64,000 nucleotides of DNA, from positions 22,451-86,450 of the forward strand of contig LIUM01000026.1 of NCBI GenBank assembly GCA_001462345.1, in the 5' to 3' direction. The notes below the pieces were generated by a model that did not search any database, was not told the origin of the DNA, and saw only the letters and a program-made list of their open reading frames with translations. The translations under genes were made by a program, and so were the position numbers. Shown here piece by piece: positions 18,101-27,835 of the stretch. Within the stretch, counting starts at the first letter, position 1; every line of letters starts with the position of its first letter. Source of the DNA: Fibrobacteria bacterium AD312. Its GTDB lineage: Bacteria > Fibrobacterota > Fibrobacteria > Fibrobacterales > Fibrobacteraceae.

Positions 18101-18244
18101 ACCTAACGTATTTGCACACGCGATAAATTCACCACAATCCCAAAAGCTTACCGTTGGCGCCATTGTCATTGCATAAACAATAAAAGCAACTAATGCAGTA
18201 AATCCAGCGACTAGATGTTTAATCCATTTTTCGTTTTTAAGCAC
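15158..18244 (-). CDS. DUF2723 membrane protein, TMEM260-like putative O-glycosyltransferase
   Basis: A 1028-residue polytopic protein. The N-terminus [36 protein letters not shown] is the DUF2723 signature (residues 29-63), with the acidic DCGEF expected to face the periplasm as in GT-C enzymes. Roughly a dozen membrane segments follow, two near 600-650 flanking a second conserved part ([50 protein letters not shown]). The C-terminus (about 880-1000) contains a TPR-like pair. Human TMEM260 of this family is a protein O-mannosyltransferase (established for the human protein; bacterial substrates are unknown to me). Position next to Dpm1- and ArnC-like synthases supports use of lipid-linked sugars. 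Confidence 0.85.
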   Translation of the reverse strand: [1028 protein letters not shown]

Positions 18245-18247
18245 GTC

Positions 18248-18688
18248 TTACTCCTCTCGAGATTTTTGATCAATAAACATTTGATGACTTTTAGCATACA
18301 CATCTAAAAGTCCATTAATAAAGCGGGCAGAATCATCTGTGCTAAATTTATTAGCAATTTGAACAGCTTCTTGAATGATCACCTTTACAGGGATCTCTTT
18401 TTTATAAAGCAGTTCGATGAAAGCTATTTCCAAAATAATTTTATCCAAAATAGGCATACGGTCTATTTTCCAGCTATGAGATAAGCCTTCAATCACCTCA
18501 ACCAATTCTTTTCGATGTTCAAGCACAAGATCTACTAGAGACATCCCATACTTTTTCAAATCATCTTGTATTGGCTGACTTTGTAAAATCCCAGGTAAAC
18601 ATTCTCCTGGAGTACCAGAAGTCAATTCCATGGCATACAACAATTGCATAGCAAAAACACGCGAAGGCCTTTTACTTACTGTACTCAT
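18248..18688 (-). CDS. nusB: Transcription antitermination protein NusB
   Basis: NusB binds boxA RNA together with NusE (S10) in rRNA antitermination. The 146-residue all-helical protein shows SRVFAMQLLYAME at the start, ILDKIILEIAFIELLYKKEIPVKVIIQEAVQIANKF and the C-terminal RFINGLLDVYA motif. It follows ribH with a 4-bp overlap, the common ribBA-ribH-nusB order, and is followed after 3 bp by the DUF2723 gene. Confidence 0.95.
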   Translation of the reverse strand: MSTVSKRPSRVFAMQLLYAMELTSGTPGECLPGILQSQPIQDDLKKYGMSLVDLVLEHRKELVEVIEGLSHSWKIDRMPILDKIILEIAFIELLYKKEIPVKVIIQEAVQIANKFSTDDSARFINGLLDVYAKSHQMFIDQKSREE

Positions 18689-19164
18689 TTTATTTTCTTA
18701 TAAAGGTTAATCATTTCTACTAATGCTTCTGCTGTTTCAGCACCTTTATTGCCTGATTTTAAACCAGAACGGTTCATGGCCTGCTCCACATTCTCTGTTG
18801 TTAGTACCCCAAAAAGAACAGGGATATCACTATTAGCTGCAAGAGAAGCGACACCACTAGCCACTGCATTAACAACCACATCAAAATGAGGTGTTTCTCC
18901 GCGAATCACTGCACCTAAAGTAAGAATGGCATCATACTTCTTTGATTGTATTAATTGACGGCAAGTCCCTGGAATTTCAAAAGCGCCTGGAACACGAACG
19001 ACTGTAATCGTTTTTGAAGAAACTCCAAGAGCCTTCAATTTATATAAAGCACCGTTAAGTAAAGCTTCTGTAATCGTCTCATTAAAACGAGAAACGACTA
19101 TTGCCACACGAGCCTCTTTACCACAAAGGCTCACTTCTATTTCTTCTACTTCTCTATTCATCAT
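18685..19164 (-). CDS. ribH: 6,7-dimethyl-8-ribityllumazine synthase
   Basis: Condenses 5-amino-6-ribitylaminouracil with dihydroxybutanone phosphate, the penultimate step of riboflavin synthesis. The 159 residues match the family. Seen: [50 protein letters not shown] with the catalytic His after the RGETPHF motif, and [20 protein letters not shown]. Overlaps ribBA by 4 bp upstream and nusB by 4 bp downstream, indicating translational coupling. Confidence 0.97.
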   Translation of the reverse strand: MMNREVEEIEVSLCGKEARVAIVVSRFNETITEALLNGALYKLKALGVSSKTITVVRVPGAFEIPGTCRQLIQSKKYDAILTLGAVIRGETPHFDVVVNAVASGVASLAANSDIPVLFGVLTTENVEQAMNRSGLKSGNKGAETAEALVEMINLYKKIK

Positions 19165-20378
19165 GACTTTACTTCCTTTTCGGAAAAGTTCAAAACATGT
19201 CCCATTTTATTCTTTTTTGTTTCTAAATAAAAACGATTATCATCGGTCGGGTTTATTTCTATAGGAACCCGTTCTACAATTTCTAAACCATAACCTTTAA
19301 TACCAGTGACCTTAGTTGGATTATTCGTTAAAAGCCTTATTTGACGAACTCCAATATCTGCAAGTATCTGAGCACCAATTCCATATTCACGTATATCCGA
19401 TTTGAAGCCTAATTGAAGATTAGCTTCTACAGTATCTAAACCTTGTTGTTGTAACTCATAGGCTTTTAGTTTATTACAAAGACCAATTCCACGACCTTCA
19501 TGGCCTCGCATGTAAAGGAATACTCCCCCATGCTCAGCAATAAAACGCATCGCAGCATCTAGTTGTTCGCCGCAATCACAACGTCTAGAACCAAAAATAT
19601 CTCCAGTCAAACACTCACTATGCACACGTACGTAAACTGGTTTTGAATAATCTAAATCACCACTTACCCATGCGACATGTTCAATTCCATCGGTAATACT
19701 ACGATAGCCATAAACCTTGAACTCACCATATTTGGTAGGCACACTTGGAGTGGCCACTCGTTCTACTAATTTTTCTGTACGTAATCTATAAGCAATTAAA
19801 TCCCGAATAGAGATTAATTTCAAATTATGTTTTTTGGCCATTTTTTCTAAATCTGGTAAACGCGCCATAGAGCCGTCTTCATTCATGATCTCAATCAAAG
19901 CGGCGGCTGGTTGAAAACCTGCTAATTTGGCAAGGTCAACGGCGGCTTCTGTATGGCCTGCTCGACGAAGTACACCTTCATCTTGAGCGTAAAGAGGAGA
20001 AATGTGTCCAGGACGCCCAAACGTGGTTGGCACAGAAGAAGGATCAGCAAGAGCTTGAATAGTGGCTGCTCGATCAGCAGCAGAAACACCTGTAGTACAG
20101 CCTTCAATTTTATCCACCATGACTGTAAAAGGAGTGCCTAAAATAGAAGTATTTTCTTGTGTTTGACGAGTTAAACCGAGAGCTTTACATCTGGAGATAG
20201 ATAAAGGAGCACAAAGAACGCCACGTCCTTCTTTTAACATAAAATTAACCGCTTCGGGCGTCACTTTTTCAGCAGCAATAATAAAATCGCCTTCATTTTC
20301 TCGATCTTCATCATCAACTACAATTAAAAACTTTCCATTTCGGAAATCTTCAATTGCTTCTTCAATTGTATTAAGCAA
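19161..20378 (-). CDS. ribBA: Bifunctional DHBP synthase / GTP cyclohydrolase II
   Basis: Makes both riboflavin precursors: 3,4-dihydroxy-2-butanone 4-phosphate from ribulose 5-phosphate, and the pyrimidine from GTP. Residues 1-200 are RibB-like ([22 protein letters not shown]). Residues 205-400 are RibA-like with the zinc Cys set in [22 protein letters not shown] and the GHEGRGIGL active-site motif. The 405-residue fusion is complete. Overlaps ribE by 8 bp and ribH by 4 bp. No ribD is in the window, so the deaminase/reductase is encoded elsewhere. Confidence 0.97.
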   Translation of the reverse strand: MLNTIEEAIEDFRNGKFLIVVDDEDRENEGDFIIAAEKVTPEAVNFMLKEGRGVLCAPLSISRCKALGLTRQTQENTSILGTPFTVMVDKIEGCTTGVSAADRAATIQALADPSSVPTTFGRPGHISPLYAQDEGVLRRAGHTEAAVDLAKLAGFQPAAALIEIMNEDGSMARLPDLEKMAKKHNLKLISIRDLIAYRLRTEKLVERVATPSVPTKYGEFKVYGYRSITDGIEHVAWVSGDLDYSKPVYVRVHSECLTGDIFGSRRCDCGEQLDAAMRFIAEHGGVFLYMRGHEGRGIGLCNKLKAYELQQQGLDTVEANLQLGFKSDIREYGIGAQILADIGVRQIRLLTNNPTKVTGIKGYGLEIVERVPIEINPTDDNRFYLETKKNKMGHVLNFSEKEVKS

Positions 20379-20970
20379 GTTTCGCTTCCTTTAAATAATT
20401 TTCTACGTACTTTCCAATCATATCCACTTCGATATTAACAAGAGAGCCGATTTTCCAATGAGCTAAATTTGTTTTCAATAATGTTTCAGGAATTATAGCG
20501 ACAATAATTCCCTTCTCTGTTTTTTCTGCAACCGTTAAGCTTATTCCATTTAACGTAACAGAACCTCGTTGAATAATATAACAACGCAAATTATTTGGGA
20601 TTTCAAGCTCTACTTCAATTCCAGTTTCTCGTTCGAAACGAGAAATGACTTTTACAGCATGATCCACATGTCCCATTACAAAATGCCCGCCCATTAAACT
20701 TTGAGGAGTACAAGGCAGTTCTAAATTCACTAAATCACCAACTTGAGCCTGACTAAAAGCAGAGTTTTTTACGGTCTGATGAATCAAACAAAAAGTGGCC
20801 TCATCTTCAGTACAATTTTCAATAGTCAAGCAAACGCCATTATTTGCAACGCTATCTCCCACCTTACTATCTTTAAAAAATTGTGAAGCAAAAAGACGCA
20901 TAGATAAAGCATCTCCACGCCATTCGAGAGAAAGTATCTTTCCGGTTGCTTGAATAATTCCTGTAAACAT
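20371..20970 (-). CDS. ribE: Riboflavin synthase alpha chain
   Basis: Dismutates two 6,7-dimethyl-8-ribityllumazine molecules to riboflavin. The 199-residue protein has the two related lumazine-binding halves: [12 protein letters not shown] with [14 protein letters not shown] in the first, and [16 protein letters not shown] with [13 protein letters not shown] in the second. It is the first gene of the rib-nusB-glycosyltransferase run. The upstream 228 bp show no FMN riboswitch that I can recognise, so the run is probably not flavin-regulated by that means. Confidence 0.97.
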   Translation of the reverse strand: MFTGIIQATGKILSLEWRGDALSMRLFASQFFKDSKVGDSVANNGVCLTIENCTEDEATFCLIHQTVKNSAFSQAQVGDLVNLELPCTPQSLMGGHFVMGHVDHAVKVISRFERETGIEVELEIPNNLRCYIIQRGSVTLNGISLTVAEKTEKGIIVAIIPETLLKTNLAHWKIGSLVNIEVDMIGKYVENYLKEAKLA

Positions 20971-21148
20971 ACGAGGTAAAATTAGAAAAAAAAAGAATGT
21001 CAGAGTAAAGAATGGAAAGAATCTCGCCTAAATTAAGTTAGTTTCTTCGCTTTACCCTATTGTTACTTTTAGCAACCCTTTTCTTGACCCTTGAAGTGAA
21101 ACGATTATAGGGGCTTTCTTTTTTAGAAAATTATTTTTAAACAAAAAA

Positions 21149-21178
21149 AATAGGGCCTTTTTTGAAAAAAGCCCTATT
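21149..21178 (-). terminator. Rho-independent terminator of sdhCAB
   Basis: AATAGGGC (21149-21156) and GCCCTATT (21171-21178), with an inner TTTTTT/AAAAAA continuation, give a long stem; the complement of 21143-21150 supplies the T run. It lies 20 bp past the sdhB stop. Confidence 0.9.
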
Positions 21179-21198
21179 GATAATACTAGATAAAAGAA

Positions 21199-21981
21199 TT
21201 ACATGTCTTCGCCGTAAACTTTTTCTGCATAAAGAGCTGTGGCACCTAGGTATTCGCGATTCATTTTTGCAATGAAATCTACGGTGATACTCTTAGGGCA
21301 TGCTGCTTGACATTCGTAGAGATTAGAGCAGTTACCAAAGCCTTCTTTATCCATTTGTGCCACCATGGCAAGTACACGCTTTTTAGCTTCTACTTTACCT
21401 TGAGGCAAATAGCTTAAGTGGCTTACTTTTGCAGCTACAAAAAGCATAGCGGAAGAGTTCTTACAAGCGGCAACGCAAGCACCGCAACCAACACAAGCGG
21501 CAGCATCAAAAGCACGATCGGCTTGGTCTTTTGGTACAGCAATGGTCGCTGCATCTGGAGCAGAGCCTGTATTCACGCTCACAAAACCACCAGCTTGGAT
21601 AATGCGATCAAATGCAGAGCGATCTACAGCACAGTCCCGAATGACAGGAAATGCTGAAGCACGCCAAGGTTCAATTACAATGGTATCGCCATCTTTAAAT
21701 TTGCGCATATGTAACTGACATGTGGTGATCGCATGGTCAGGCCCATGAGGCATACCATTAATCACGAGAGAGCACATACCACAAATGCCTTCACGACAGT
21801 CATGATCGAAAGCAAAACCTTCTTTACCTTCTTTCATTTGTTGTTCATTGACAGTGTCAAGCATTTCTAGGAAAGACATATCTGGAGAAATGCCACCTAT
21901 TTTAACTGTTTCAAACTGTCCTTTCGATTTGGAATCTTTTTGACGCCAAATTTTCAGAGTCAAATTCATATTACCACTCAT
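21199..21981 (-). CDS. sdhB: Succinate dehydrogenase/fumarate reductase iron-sulfur subunit
   Basis: Electron-transfer subunit of complex II. The 260 residues carry the three expected cluster motifs: the plant-type [2Fe-2S] site CREGICGMC (residues 62-70), and the two ferredoxin-type sets [11 protein letters not shown] and CQAACPKSI. Last gene of sdhCAB, overlapping sdhA by one base. The set most resembles the Bacteroidetes/epsilon-type complex with one large cytochrome b. In a succinate-forming fermenter it would run mainly as fumarate reductase; direction is inference. Confidence 0.95.
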   Translation of the reverse strand: MSGNMNLTLKIWRQKDSKSKGQFETVKIGGISPDMSFLEMLDTVNEQQMKEGKEGFAFDHDCREGICGMCSLVINGMPHGPDHAITTCQLHMRKFKDGDTIVIEPWRASAFPVIRDCAVDRSAFDRIIQAGGFVSVNTGSAPDAATIAVPKDQADRAFDAAACVGCGACVAACKNSSAMLFVAAKVSHLSYLPQGKVEAKKRVLAMVAQMDKEGFGNCSNLYECQAACPKSITVDFIAKMNREYLGATALYAEKVYGEDM

Positions 21982-23894
21982 TATTTATAACTCCGGGTCA
22001 CAAGGTGAACGTTTTCAAATGTTAAAGGTTCTTTAGATAATTCAGGTTTTTGATTATTGCCCTTATATTCCCAAGCACCAACATAGCAGAATTTTTCATC
22101 ATCGCGTTTTGCTTCGCCTTCTTCTGTTTGGCTTTCCTCACGGAAATGGCCACCACAAGATTCTTCACGATGTAAAGCATCTTGAGCCATTAATTCACCA
22201 AATTCAAGGAAATCAGCTAAACGGCTAGCATGCTCAAGATTCTGGTTAAAGGATCCTTCACTGCCAAGAACATTTACATTCTTCCAGAATTCTTCACGTA
22301 ACTCAGGAATTAAAGCCAAGGCTTTCTCTAAGCCAGCTTTATTACGTCCCATACCTACGTTTTCCCACATGATGTGGCCAAGTTCACGATGAATATCAGA
22401 AACAGTACGCTTTCCTTTAATATTTAAAAGCTTATGAATACGTTCTGAAGATTCTTTCTTTGAAACTTCAAATTCTTTTTCAGTAGAAGAAATTTTCTCA
22501 AGTTTTGTGCTTGCAAAATAACCACCAATGGTATAAGGAATCACAAAATAACCATCAGCTAAACCCTGCATAAGAGCAGATGCTCCTAAACGGTTAGCAC
22601 CATGATCAGAGAAGTTTGCTTCGCCAAGAACAAAGCATCCAGGAATAGTACTCATTAAGTTATAATCAACCCATAGACCACCCATTGTATAGTGGACTGC
22701 AGGGAAAATACGCATAGGTACTTTATATGGATTCTCATCGGTAATCTTTTCGTACATTTGGAAGAGGTTACCATACTTTGCACTGACAGCAGAAACACCT
22801 AAACGCTTGATGGCATCAGAGAAGTCTAAGTAAACAGCTAATTTAGATTGACCAACACCCATTCCGTTATCGCAAACGTTTTTAGCATTACGGCTAGCTA
22901 CGTCACGAGGCACTAAATTACCAAAGCTTGGGTATTTTTCTTCTAGATAATAAAATCTTTCTGATTCAGGAATTTGATCTGGAGAACGAGTGTCTCCAGC
23001 CTTTTTTGGAACCCAAACACGGCCATCATTTCGAAGAGATTCACTCATCAAAGTTAATTTAGACTGATGGTCTCCTGTGACAGGAATACAGGTTGGATGG
23101 ATTTGAGTATAGCAAGGATTAGCAAATACAGCACCCTTTTTATATGCACTCCAAGCAGCAGAAACGTTAGAACCCTTTGCGTTAGTGGAGAGATAAAAGA
23201 CGTTACCATAACCACCAGAGCATAGACATACGGCATCAGCTTCATGGCTTTCAAGTTCACCAGTAACGAGGTTGCGCACGATAATACCACGAGCCTTACC
23301 ATCGATCACCACTAAGTCTTGCATATCGCGACGTGGGAACATTTTCACTGTTCCCTTAGCGACTTGGCGCATCATTGCTTGATAAGCACCAATTAAAAGT
23401 TGTTGACCAGTCTGGCCACGAGCATAAAATGTACGTGAAACTTGAGCACCACCAAAAGAGCGGTTATCTAAAAGACCACCGTAATCTCTTCCAAAAGGAA
23501 CACCTTGAGCCACACATTGGTCGATAATCAAATTTGAGCATTCAGCTAAACGATGAACGTTGGCTTCACGAGCACGGAAGTCACCACCTTTTACTGTATC
23601 ATAGAATAAACGATATACGGAGTCGCCATCGTTAGTATAATTTTTTGCCGCATTAATACCGCCTTGAGCAGCAATAGAGTGAGCACGACGAGGACTATCT
23701 TGAATACAGAAAGCCTTAACGTTATACCCTAATTCACCAAGTGAAGCTGCAGCAGAAGCACCAGCAAGACCTGTACCAACGACGATCACAGTAAACTTAC
23801 GTTTGTTTGCTGGGTTTACAAGCTTCAATTCAAATTTATGACGAGTCCATTTTTCACTAATCGGACCACCTGGGATTTTAGAATCGAGAATCAT
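21981..23894 (-). CDS. sdhA: Succinate dehydrogenase/fumarate reductase flavoprotein subunit
   Basis: Catalytic subunit with covalently bound FAD, interconverting succinate and fumarate. The 637 residues match the long Bacteroidetes-like form. Seen: dinucleotide fold [19 protein letters not shown] (near residue 38), the flavinylation segment [18 protein letters not shown], the active-site region [11 protein letters not shown], the RRDM region, and [19 protein letters not shown]. Flanked by the cytochrome b and iron-sulfur genes with one-base overlaps on both sides, indicating a tightly coupled operon. Confidence 0.97.
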   Translation of the reverse strand: MILDSKIPGGPISEKWTRHKFELKLVNPANKRKFTVIVVGTGLAGASAAASLGELGYNVKAFCIQDSPRRAHSIAAQGGINAAKNYTNDGDSVYRLFYDTVKGGDFRAREANVHRLAECSNLIIDQCVAQGVPFGRDYGGLLDNRSFGGAQVSRTFYARGQTGQQLLIGAYQAMMRQVAKGTVKMFPRRDMQDLVVIDGKARGIIVRNLVTGELESHEADAVCLCSGGYGNVFYLSTNAKGSNVSAAWSAYKKGAVFANPCYTQIHPTCIPVTGDHQSKLTLMSESLRNDGRVWVPKKAGDTRSPDQIPESERFYYLEEKYPSFGNLVPRDVASRNAKNVCDNGMGVGQSKLAVYLDFSDAIKRLGVSAVSAKYGNLFQMYEKITDENPYKVPMRIFPAVHYTMGGLWVDYNLMSTIPGCFVLGEANFSDHGANRLGASALMQGLADGYFVIPYTIGGYFASTKLEKISSTEKEFEVSKKESSERIHKLLNIKGKRTVSDIHRELGHIMWENVGMGRNKAGLEKALALIPELREEFWKNVNVLGSEGSFNQNLEHASRLADFLEFGELMAQDALHREESCGGHFREESQTEEGEAKRDDEKFCYVGAWEYKGNNQKPELSKEPLTFENVHLVTRSYK

Positions 23895-24751
23895 TAACGG
23901 CCTCCGTTCATTTCAAAAACATAGGAAACTTGAGTATTTTCAATTGAAGAAGGCAAAATGAATGCTCCATTTTTCGATTCTTCCATCTTCTTTTGTTCTT
24001 CAAGCGTTTTTTGTGTTTCTTTTGACTTTTCAATAAGAGCTTTTGTTTCTGGATTATTAGCTAATACAAAACTACCAACAGCAATGATTGCAAAACCAAG
24101 AGAAACAACAACACTATAAACAATACCTAACAATTCAACAAATGGAGTCCATTTTTGATGAGCAATTCCCAAAGTTTGGAAAGCAGAAGAAATCGCATGG
24201 AACAAATGAAGTCCAATAATAAACATACTTACAACATAAAAAGCGGAGAATTTAATGTCAGCAAAAGCCATAACAGTGGTAAGCCACATATCACGAATTA
24301 TTTTACCATCAGCAACATCAGGATTCTGATAGAAATAGTAATCTCCAAATTTCAATGCCATTAAATGAGTCACTAAAAAGAATACAACAAATAAGCCAGA
24401 CCAAATCATTGTAAAAGTGGCAAAAGTCTTTTTACCCTTTCTTGCATTAACATCATAATCCATGCCACCGCGAGCTTTTTTGTTCTGAAGCCTTAAAGTA
24501 ACCGCTAAAAATACATGCAAAGCAAAGACAGCAATCATGACAGCTTCTATTGTATAAATAAATGCTTTCTTGCCTGTAAGCAATTCACTGTATGCGTTAT
24601 AGGAAGCCTGCGCGGCAGATGGGTCAAAGTTGATTAACTGAATGTTACCAACCATGTGCCCTAGAATGAACATAGCAAGAATTGCTCCTGTGCATCCCAT
24701 GATTTGTTTTTTGCCAATCGAGGACGTGATATATTTAATTATCCATTCCAT
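23894..24751 (-). CDS. sdhC: Succinate dehydrogenase/fumarate reductase cytochrome b subunit
   Basis: Membrane anchor that passes electrons between haem/quinone and the iron-sulfur subunit. The 285 residues contain about five hydrophobic helices (15-35, 60-85, 112-135, 165-190, 205-230) and several His suited to di-haem binding ([27 protein letters not shown]). This is the single-subunit type b cytochrome. The C-terminus carries a charged, probably cytoplasmic tail of about 50 residues ([18 protein letters not shown]), longer than I expect for the family. First gene of the operon; a short 27-bp gap separates it from ndk upstream. Confidence 0.92.
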   Translation of the reverse strand: MEWIIKYITSSIGKKQIMGCTGAILAMFILGHMVGNIQLINFDPSAAQASYNAYSELLTGKKAFIYTIEAVMIAVFALHVFLAVTLRLQNKKARGGMDYDVNARKGKKTFATFTMIWSGLFVVFFLVTHLMALKFGDYYFYQNPDVADGKIIRDMWLTTVMAFADIKFSAFYVVSMFIIGLHLFHAISSAFQTLGIAHQKWTPFVELLGIVYSVVVSLGFAIIAVGSFVLANNPETKALIEKSKETQKTLEEQKKMEESKNGAFILPSSIENTQVSYVFEMNGGR

Positions 24752-24778
24752 TGAATTATCTCCTTAAGAACCTTTCAA

Positions 24779-25237
24779 TTATTTAGCCATTACACAACAA
24801 GCTTTTTGACTTGTTGCTTCATAAGCGTAGATGTTTTCTTTTTTAAACCAAAAAGCAATTTCTCTAGCAGCACTTTCCACACCATCTGAACTATGAACGA
24901 CATTTTCAGTCATGGAAGGAGCAAAATCGTGACGAATTGTGCCAGGCTCCGCCTTTGCTGGATTAGTAGCACCATTAATCGCCCTTACCTTAGCAACGGC
25001 ATTTTCACCACCGAGCACAAGCATGATAGAAGGACCTTTAGTCATATATTCTTCCAGTTCGCCAAAAAAAGGCTTTTCTACGTGTTCTGCATAAAAGCCT
25101 CTAGCATCGGCAGAAGTCATCTGATGCATTTTTATAGCACAAACAGATAATCTTGCACTTTCATAGCGTTCAATTAGTCGCCCAATTAAACCTGAGGCTA
25201 CACCATTCGGTTTAATCATAGCAAAAGTCATTTCCAT
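24779..25237 (-). CDS. ndk: Nucleoside diphosphate kinase
   Basis: Balances NTP pools by transferring the gamma-phosphate through a phospho-His. Seen: MTFAMIKPNGVASGLIG at the start, YAEHVEKPFFGELEEYM, and the active-site His in TENVVHSSDGVESAAREIAFWF, preceded by ATNPAKAEPGTIRHDF. 152 residues from the chosen ATG at 25235-25237, which has AAGGTGG upstream; an in-frame GTG at 25249 overlaps that ribosome site and is unlikely. The short gap to sdhC (27 bp) suggests cotranscription with the complex II genes. Confidence 0.96.
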   Translation of the reverse strand: MEMTFAMIKPNGVASGLIGRLIERYESARLSVCAIKMHQMTSADARGFYAEHVEKPFFGELEEYMTKGPSIMLVLGGENAVAKVRAINGATNPAKAEPGTIRHDFAPSMTENVVHSSDGVESAAREIAFWFKKENIYAYEATSQKACCVMAK

Positions 25238-25318
25238 AAATAATACCACCTTTTGTGTTGTTGAAATATAACTAAAAAAAGGGAGCCTTGAAGAAGGATC
25301 CCTAATAGAAAATTTTAA

Positions 25319-27754
25319 TTATTCTGCTTTTTTCTCTTCTTTTTGATTAGAAACTGAACCTATGGAATCAGTCGTTTCTGATTGCGAAATTTTTTCGACA
25401 AGTTCTTGAGCCAATTTTCCATTAGATTCGATATTCTTAATCAACCAGTCCACAGACTCTTTTAGCTCACTTTTTGGATATTTAGAAATGAACTCTTTAA
25501 AGAGAGGAAGAGCTAAAGAATCTCGCTTTAAGTTTTCAGATAATACAAAAGCGCGACTAAATAATGCTTTTTCTGCATCAGGGTCATTAGGCCATAGTTT
25601 ATAAAAAACTCTATATTCGGATTCAGCGTCAGTATAGTTTTCTAACTCATTGTCAATCGTTGCAATCTCAAACGTGGCTTTCTTAAATACAACTTCGTTG
25701 TCTGGATAGATAGAACGAACTAAATCATAATTAGCACGTGCTTCATTCAATTTACGACGATTATAATCGTTCTCAGCTTGTAAAATCAATGAGTCAGAAG
25801 AAAGAATTGTTTTTAAAGGAGGCATTGTAGGATTAAATACAGTGACTTTATATTTACTCCACATTTCTTTTTCTAAACGTTTCCATTGATTTTTTTCTTC
25901 GATAGAAGAGATGTTTCTAAAAATCATTCCACGAGCAGCATCAAAATTAGCAAAGGATTGATAAGCCTCTTCATTGAAATAGTATTCTCTCTTAAGAATG
26001 TTTTCAGGGGTTTTTAAATATGTTTTCAACAAAGGACGAATTTCTTCGAATGGTGCATTAGGAAAAATAATCTGTCCTACTTCCTGATAAGCCGCTTTGA
26101 GCTTTTCTTCTGTAAACTCTTCTTTGACTTTTAAGGAATCTCTAAATAATTGATTGATAATATCTCGTCGTGTTTGGCGGACAAAAGCCTTATACTCCCA
26201 TGATTTATCTAGATCTAATGATTTTGCCTCCAAAGCGTAAACCGCCCACTGAGATAAGAAATTCATTAATTTGGAACGAGTAAATGCAGAACGCTGATTT
26301 ACAGGGATTTCATTATGAAGAATTCTTAAATCTTTTTCTGTCACTACTGGTTTTCCATTGGATGTAAGTAAAACAGTGGAAGAGTCGAGTTCTAAACTGA
26401 TATCACTTGCAAATACATTTAAGATATGTGAACGCACACGTTCGAATGATTTTTGTTCAGAAGCAACTATTTTATCAAGGTAAAATACGTGGTATTTCCC
26501 TGTATTTGGAGCCTTAATTACAGAAGAAATAGTTCCTGCAGGCTTATCTTTGAATTCATTAAATAATTGAGGAATAAGGCCTATTCCATAAGGCAAAGTA
26601 TGACTTTCTTTAATATGCCCCACTAAACCTTCTTTTTCCTTTGTAAATGGATTTTGGTTAAATTCGATTGCTTTTTTCTTAAAATCGGCAAGAGAAAATA
26701 CCTGACTTAAAACTTCTTTATTTAAGAGAGTGGAATCAGTATGTTCAATATGATAAACGCTATAACCTGGTAACGTTTTGTATAAGTCAATGTGAGAATT
26801 GTAATATTCTTTTAAATGAGAATCATCTATCGGCGGCTCTACAATAGCATACTTTTCTTTAAGACGATTATAAGACTCCCGAATCATATCTTGCTTGTAA
26901 AGTTCTACAAACTGGCGATGGATTTCCTCTAAATGATCTTCAAGAACAGGTTCTACAGCTTCTTTTCTGGAGATAATTTGTATGGTATAAAATACGGTAT
27001 CACCTAAAGAAAGAGGGACTACGAGCGTTTTTGGAGGGACGTTCACTGGTATAGCGGAATCACCAAAAATGAAAGGCTTTATCTCCATACGATCTAATAA
27101 TTCATGTTCCGTCTTTTCATATAAAGTGACTCGATTAGCTCCATTAATAGAATCTAATGGTGTTTTAGCAAGGATTGCTGATTCAATTTTTGCAAAATCT
27201 TTCCTTGCTCTTGATCTATAAAAATAGAGCTCTGCTTGAGCAGGTTGAGTGAACTCAGGTAATTTCATTTCAATAAAGCGTTTTAAAGAATCAGCATTCG
27301 TTTTCAAATAAAGCTTCTGCGCCACCTTTCCACGAATATCATTAAACGTTTCAAAAGAGTCTAAAGGAAAAGAATCCCGATTCGCTTCATAAAACTTTTT
27401 TACATCACTTTCTTTAAAACCAAGCATTTCCATCACATGAAACTGTTGGTATATCATCGTCAAATAACGATCATTCATCCGTTTAACATCGGCATCTGCT
27501 ATTGCAGAAATACCTGGATAGGAAGTCCGAGCAAAAGCAGCCATTCCTTCATTAAAAACGACTTCATTAAAAATCTCGGCAAAACGAGCTGATTTTTTAT
27601 CGACTTGAGCAAACTTTTGAGGTAATTCTACATCGGAGAGGTATATTTTTTCGCTCCCAATCCGAGCCACTAATTCTTCTTTTGTTCCTAAAGAATTACA
27701 TCCAACAAGGCCTAAAAAAATTAAAGAAAGTAAAAGAATTATTTTCGAATTCAT
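25319..27754 (-). CDS. Parvulin-like peptidyl-prolyl isomerase lipoprotein with TPR tail
   Basis: An 811-residue exported lipoprotein (signal with lipobox LVGC, residues 2-18). The chosen ATG at 27752-27754 has GAGGATA upstream. The N-terminal half resembles SurA/PpiD chaperones (ELVARIGSEKIYLSDVELPQ, long helical region). Residues 330-430 look like a parvulin domain (GYSVYHIEHTD, KEKEGLVGHIKESHTLPYGIGLIPQLF, GKYHVFYLDKI), and a second chaperone-like segment follows. Residues 660-770 contain TPR-like repeats (YTDAESEYRVFYKLWPNDPDAEKAL), uncommon in SurA. Probably helps outer-membrane proteins fold in the periplasm; divergent from tamBA. Whether the isomerase site is active cannot be judged. 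Confidence 0.7.
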   Translation of the reverse strand: MNSKIILLLSLIFLGLVGCNSLGTKEELVARIGSEKIYLSDVELPQKFAQVDKKSARFAEIFNEVVFNEGMAAFARTSYPGISAIADADVKRMNDRYLTMIYQQFHVMEMLGFKESDVKKFYEANRDSFPLDSFETFNDIRGKVAQKLYLKTNADSLKRFIEMKLPEFTQPAQAELYFYRSRARKDFAKIESAILAKTPLDSINGANRVTLYEKTEHELLDRMEIKPFIFGDSAIPVNVPPKTLVVPLSLGDTVFYTIQIISRKEAVEPVLEDHLEEIHRQFVELYKQDMIRESYNRLKEKYAIVEPPIDDSHLKEYYNSHIDLYKTLPGYSVYHIEHTDSTLLNKEVLSQVFSLADFKKKAIEFNQNPFTKEKEGLVGHIKESHTLPYGIGLIPQLFNEFKDKPAGTISSVIKAPNTGKYHVFYLDKIVASEQKSFERVRSHILNVFASDISLELDSSTVLLTSNGKPVVTEKDLRILHNEIPVNQRSAFTRSKLMNFLSQWAVYALEAKSLDLDKSWEYKAFVRQTRRDIINQLFRDSLKVKEEFTEEKLKAAYQEVGQIIFPNAPFEEIRPLLKTYLKTPENILKREYYFNEEAYQSFANFDAARGMIFRNISSIEEKNQWKRLEKEMWSKYKVTVFNPTMPPLKTILSSDSLILQAENDYNRRKLNEARANYDLVRSIYPDNEVVFKKATFEIATIDNELENYTDAESEYRVFYKLWPNDPDAEKALFSRAFVLSENLKRDSLALPLFKEFISKYPKSELKESVDWLIKNIESNGKLAQELVEKISQSETTDSIGSVSNQKEEKKAE

Positions 27755-27835
27755 TTGTATCCTCATAGAGAAGAATTATTAAACAGAAAAGAGTTGCCCA
27801 AAAAAATATAAAAAACAACTTTTAAGACAATTCGT

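Noticed and set aside
21084..21111. Plus-strand promoter-like TTGACC, 16-bp spacer, TATAGG
   Set aside because: It would transcribe only into the sdhB terminator in antisense, with no gene or terminator of its own; probably chance in AT-rich DNA.
20971..21148. FMN riboswitch upstream of ribE
   Set aside because: The conserved FMN-aptamer segments could not be found on the minus strand in this region.
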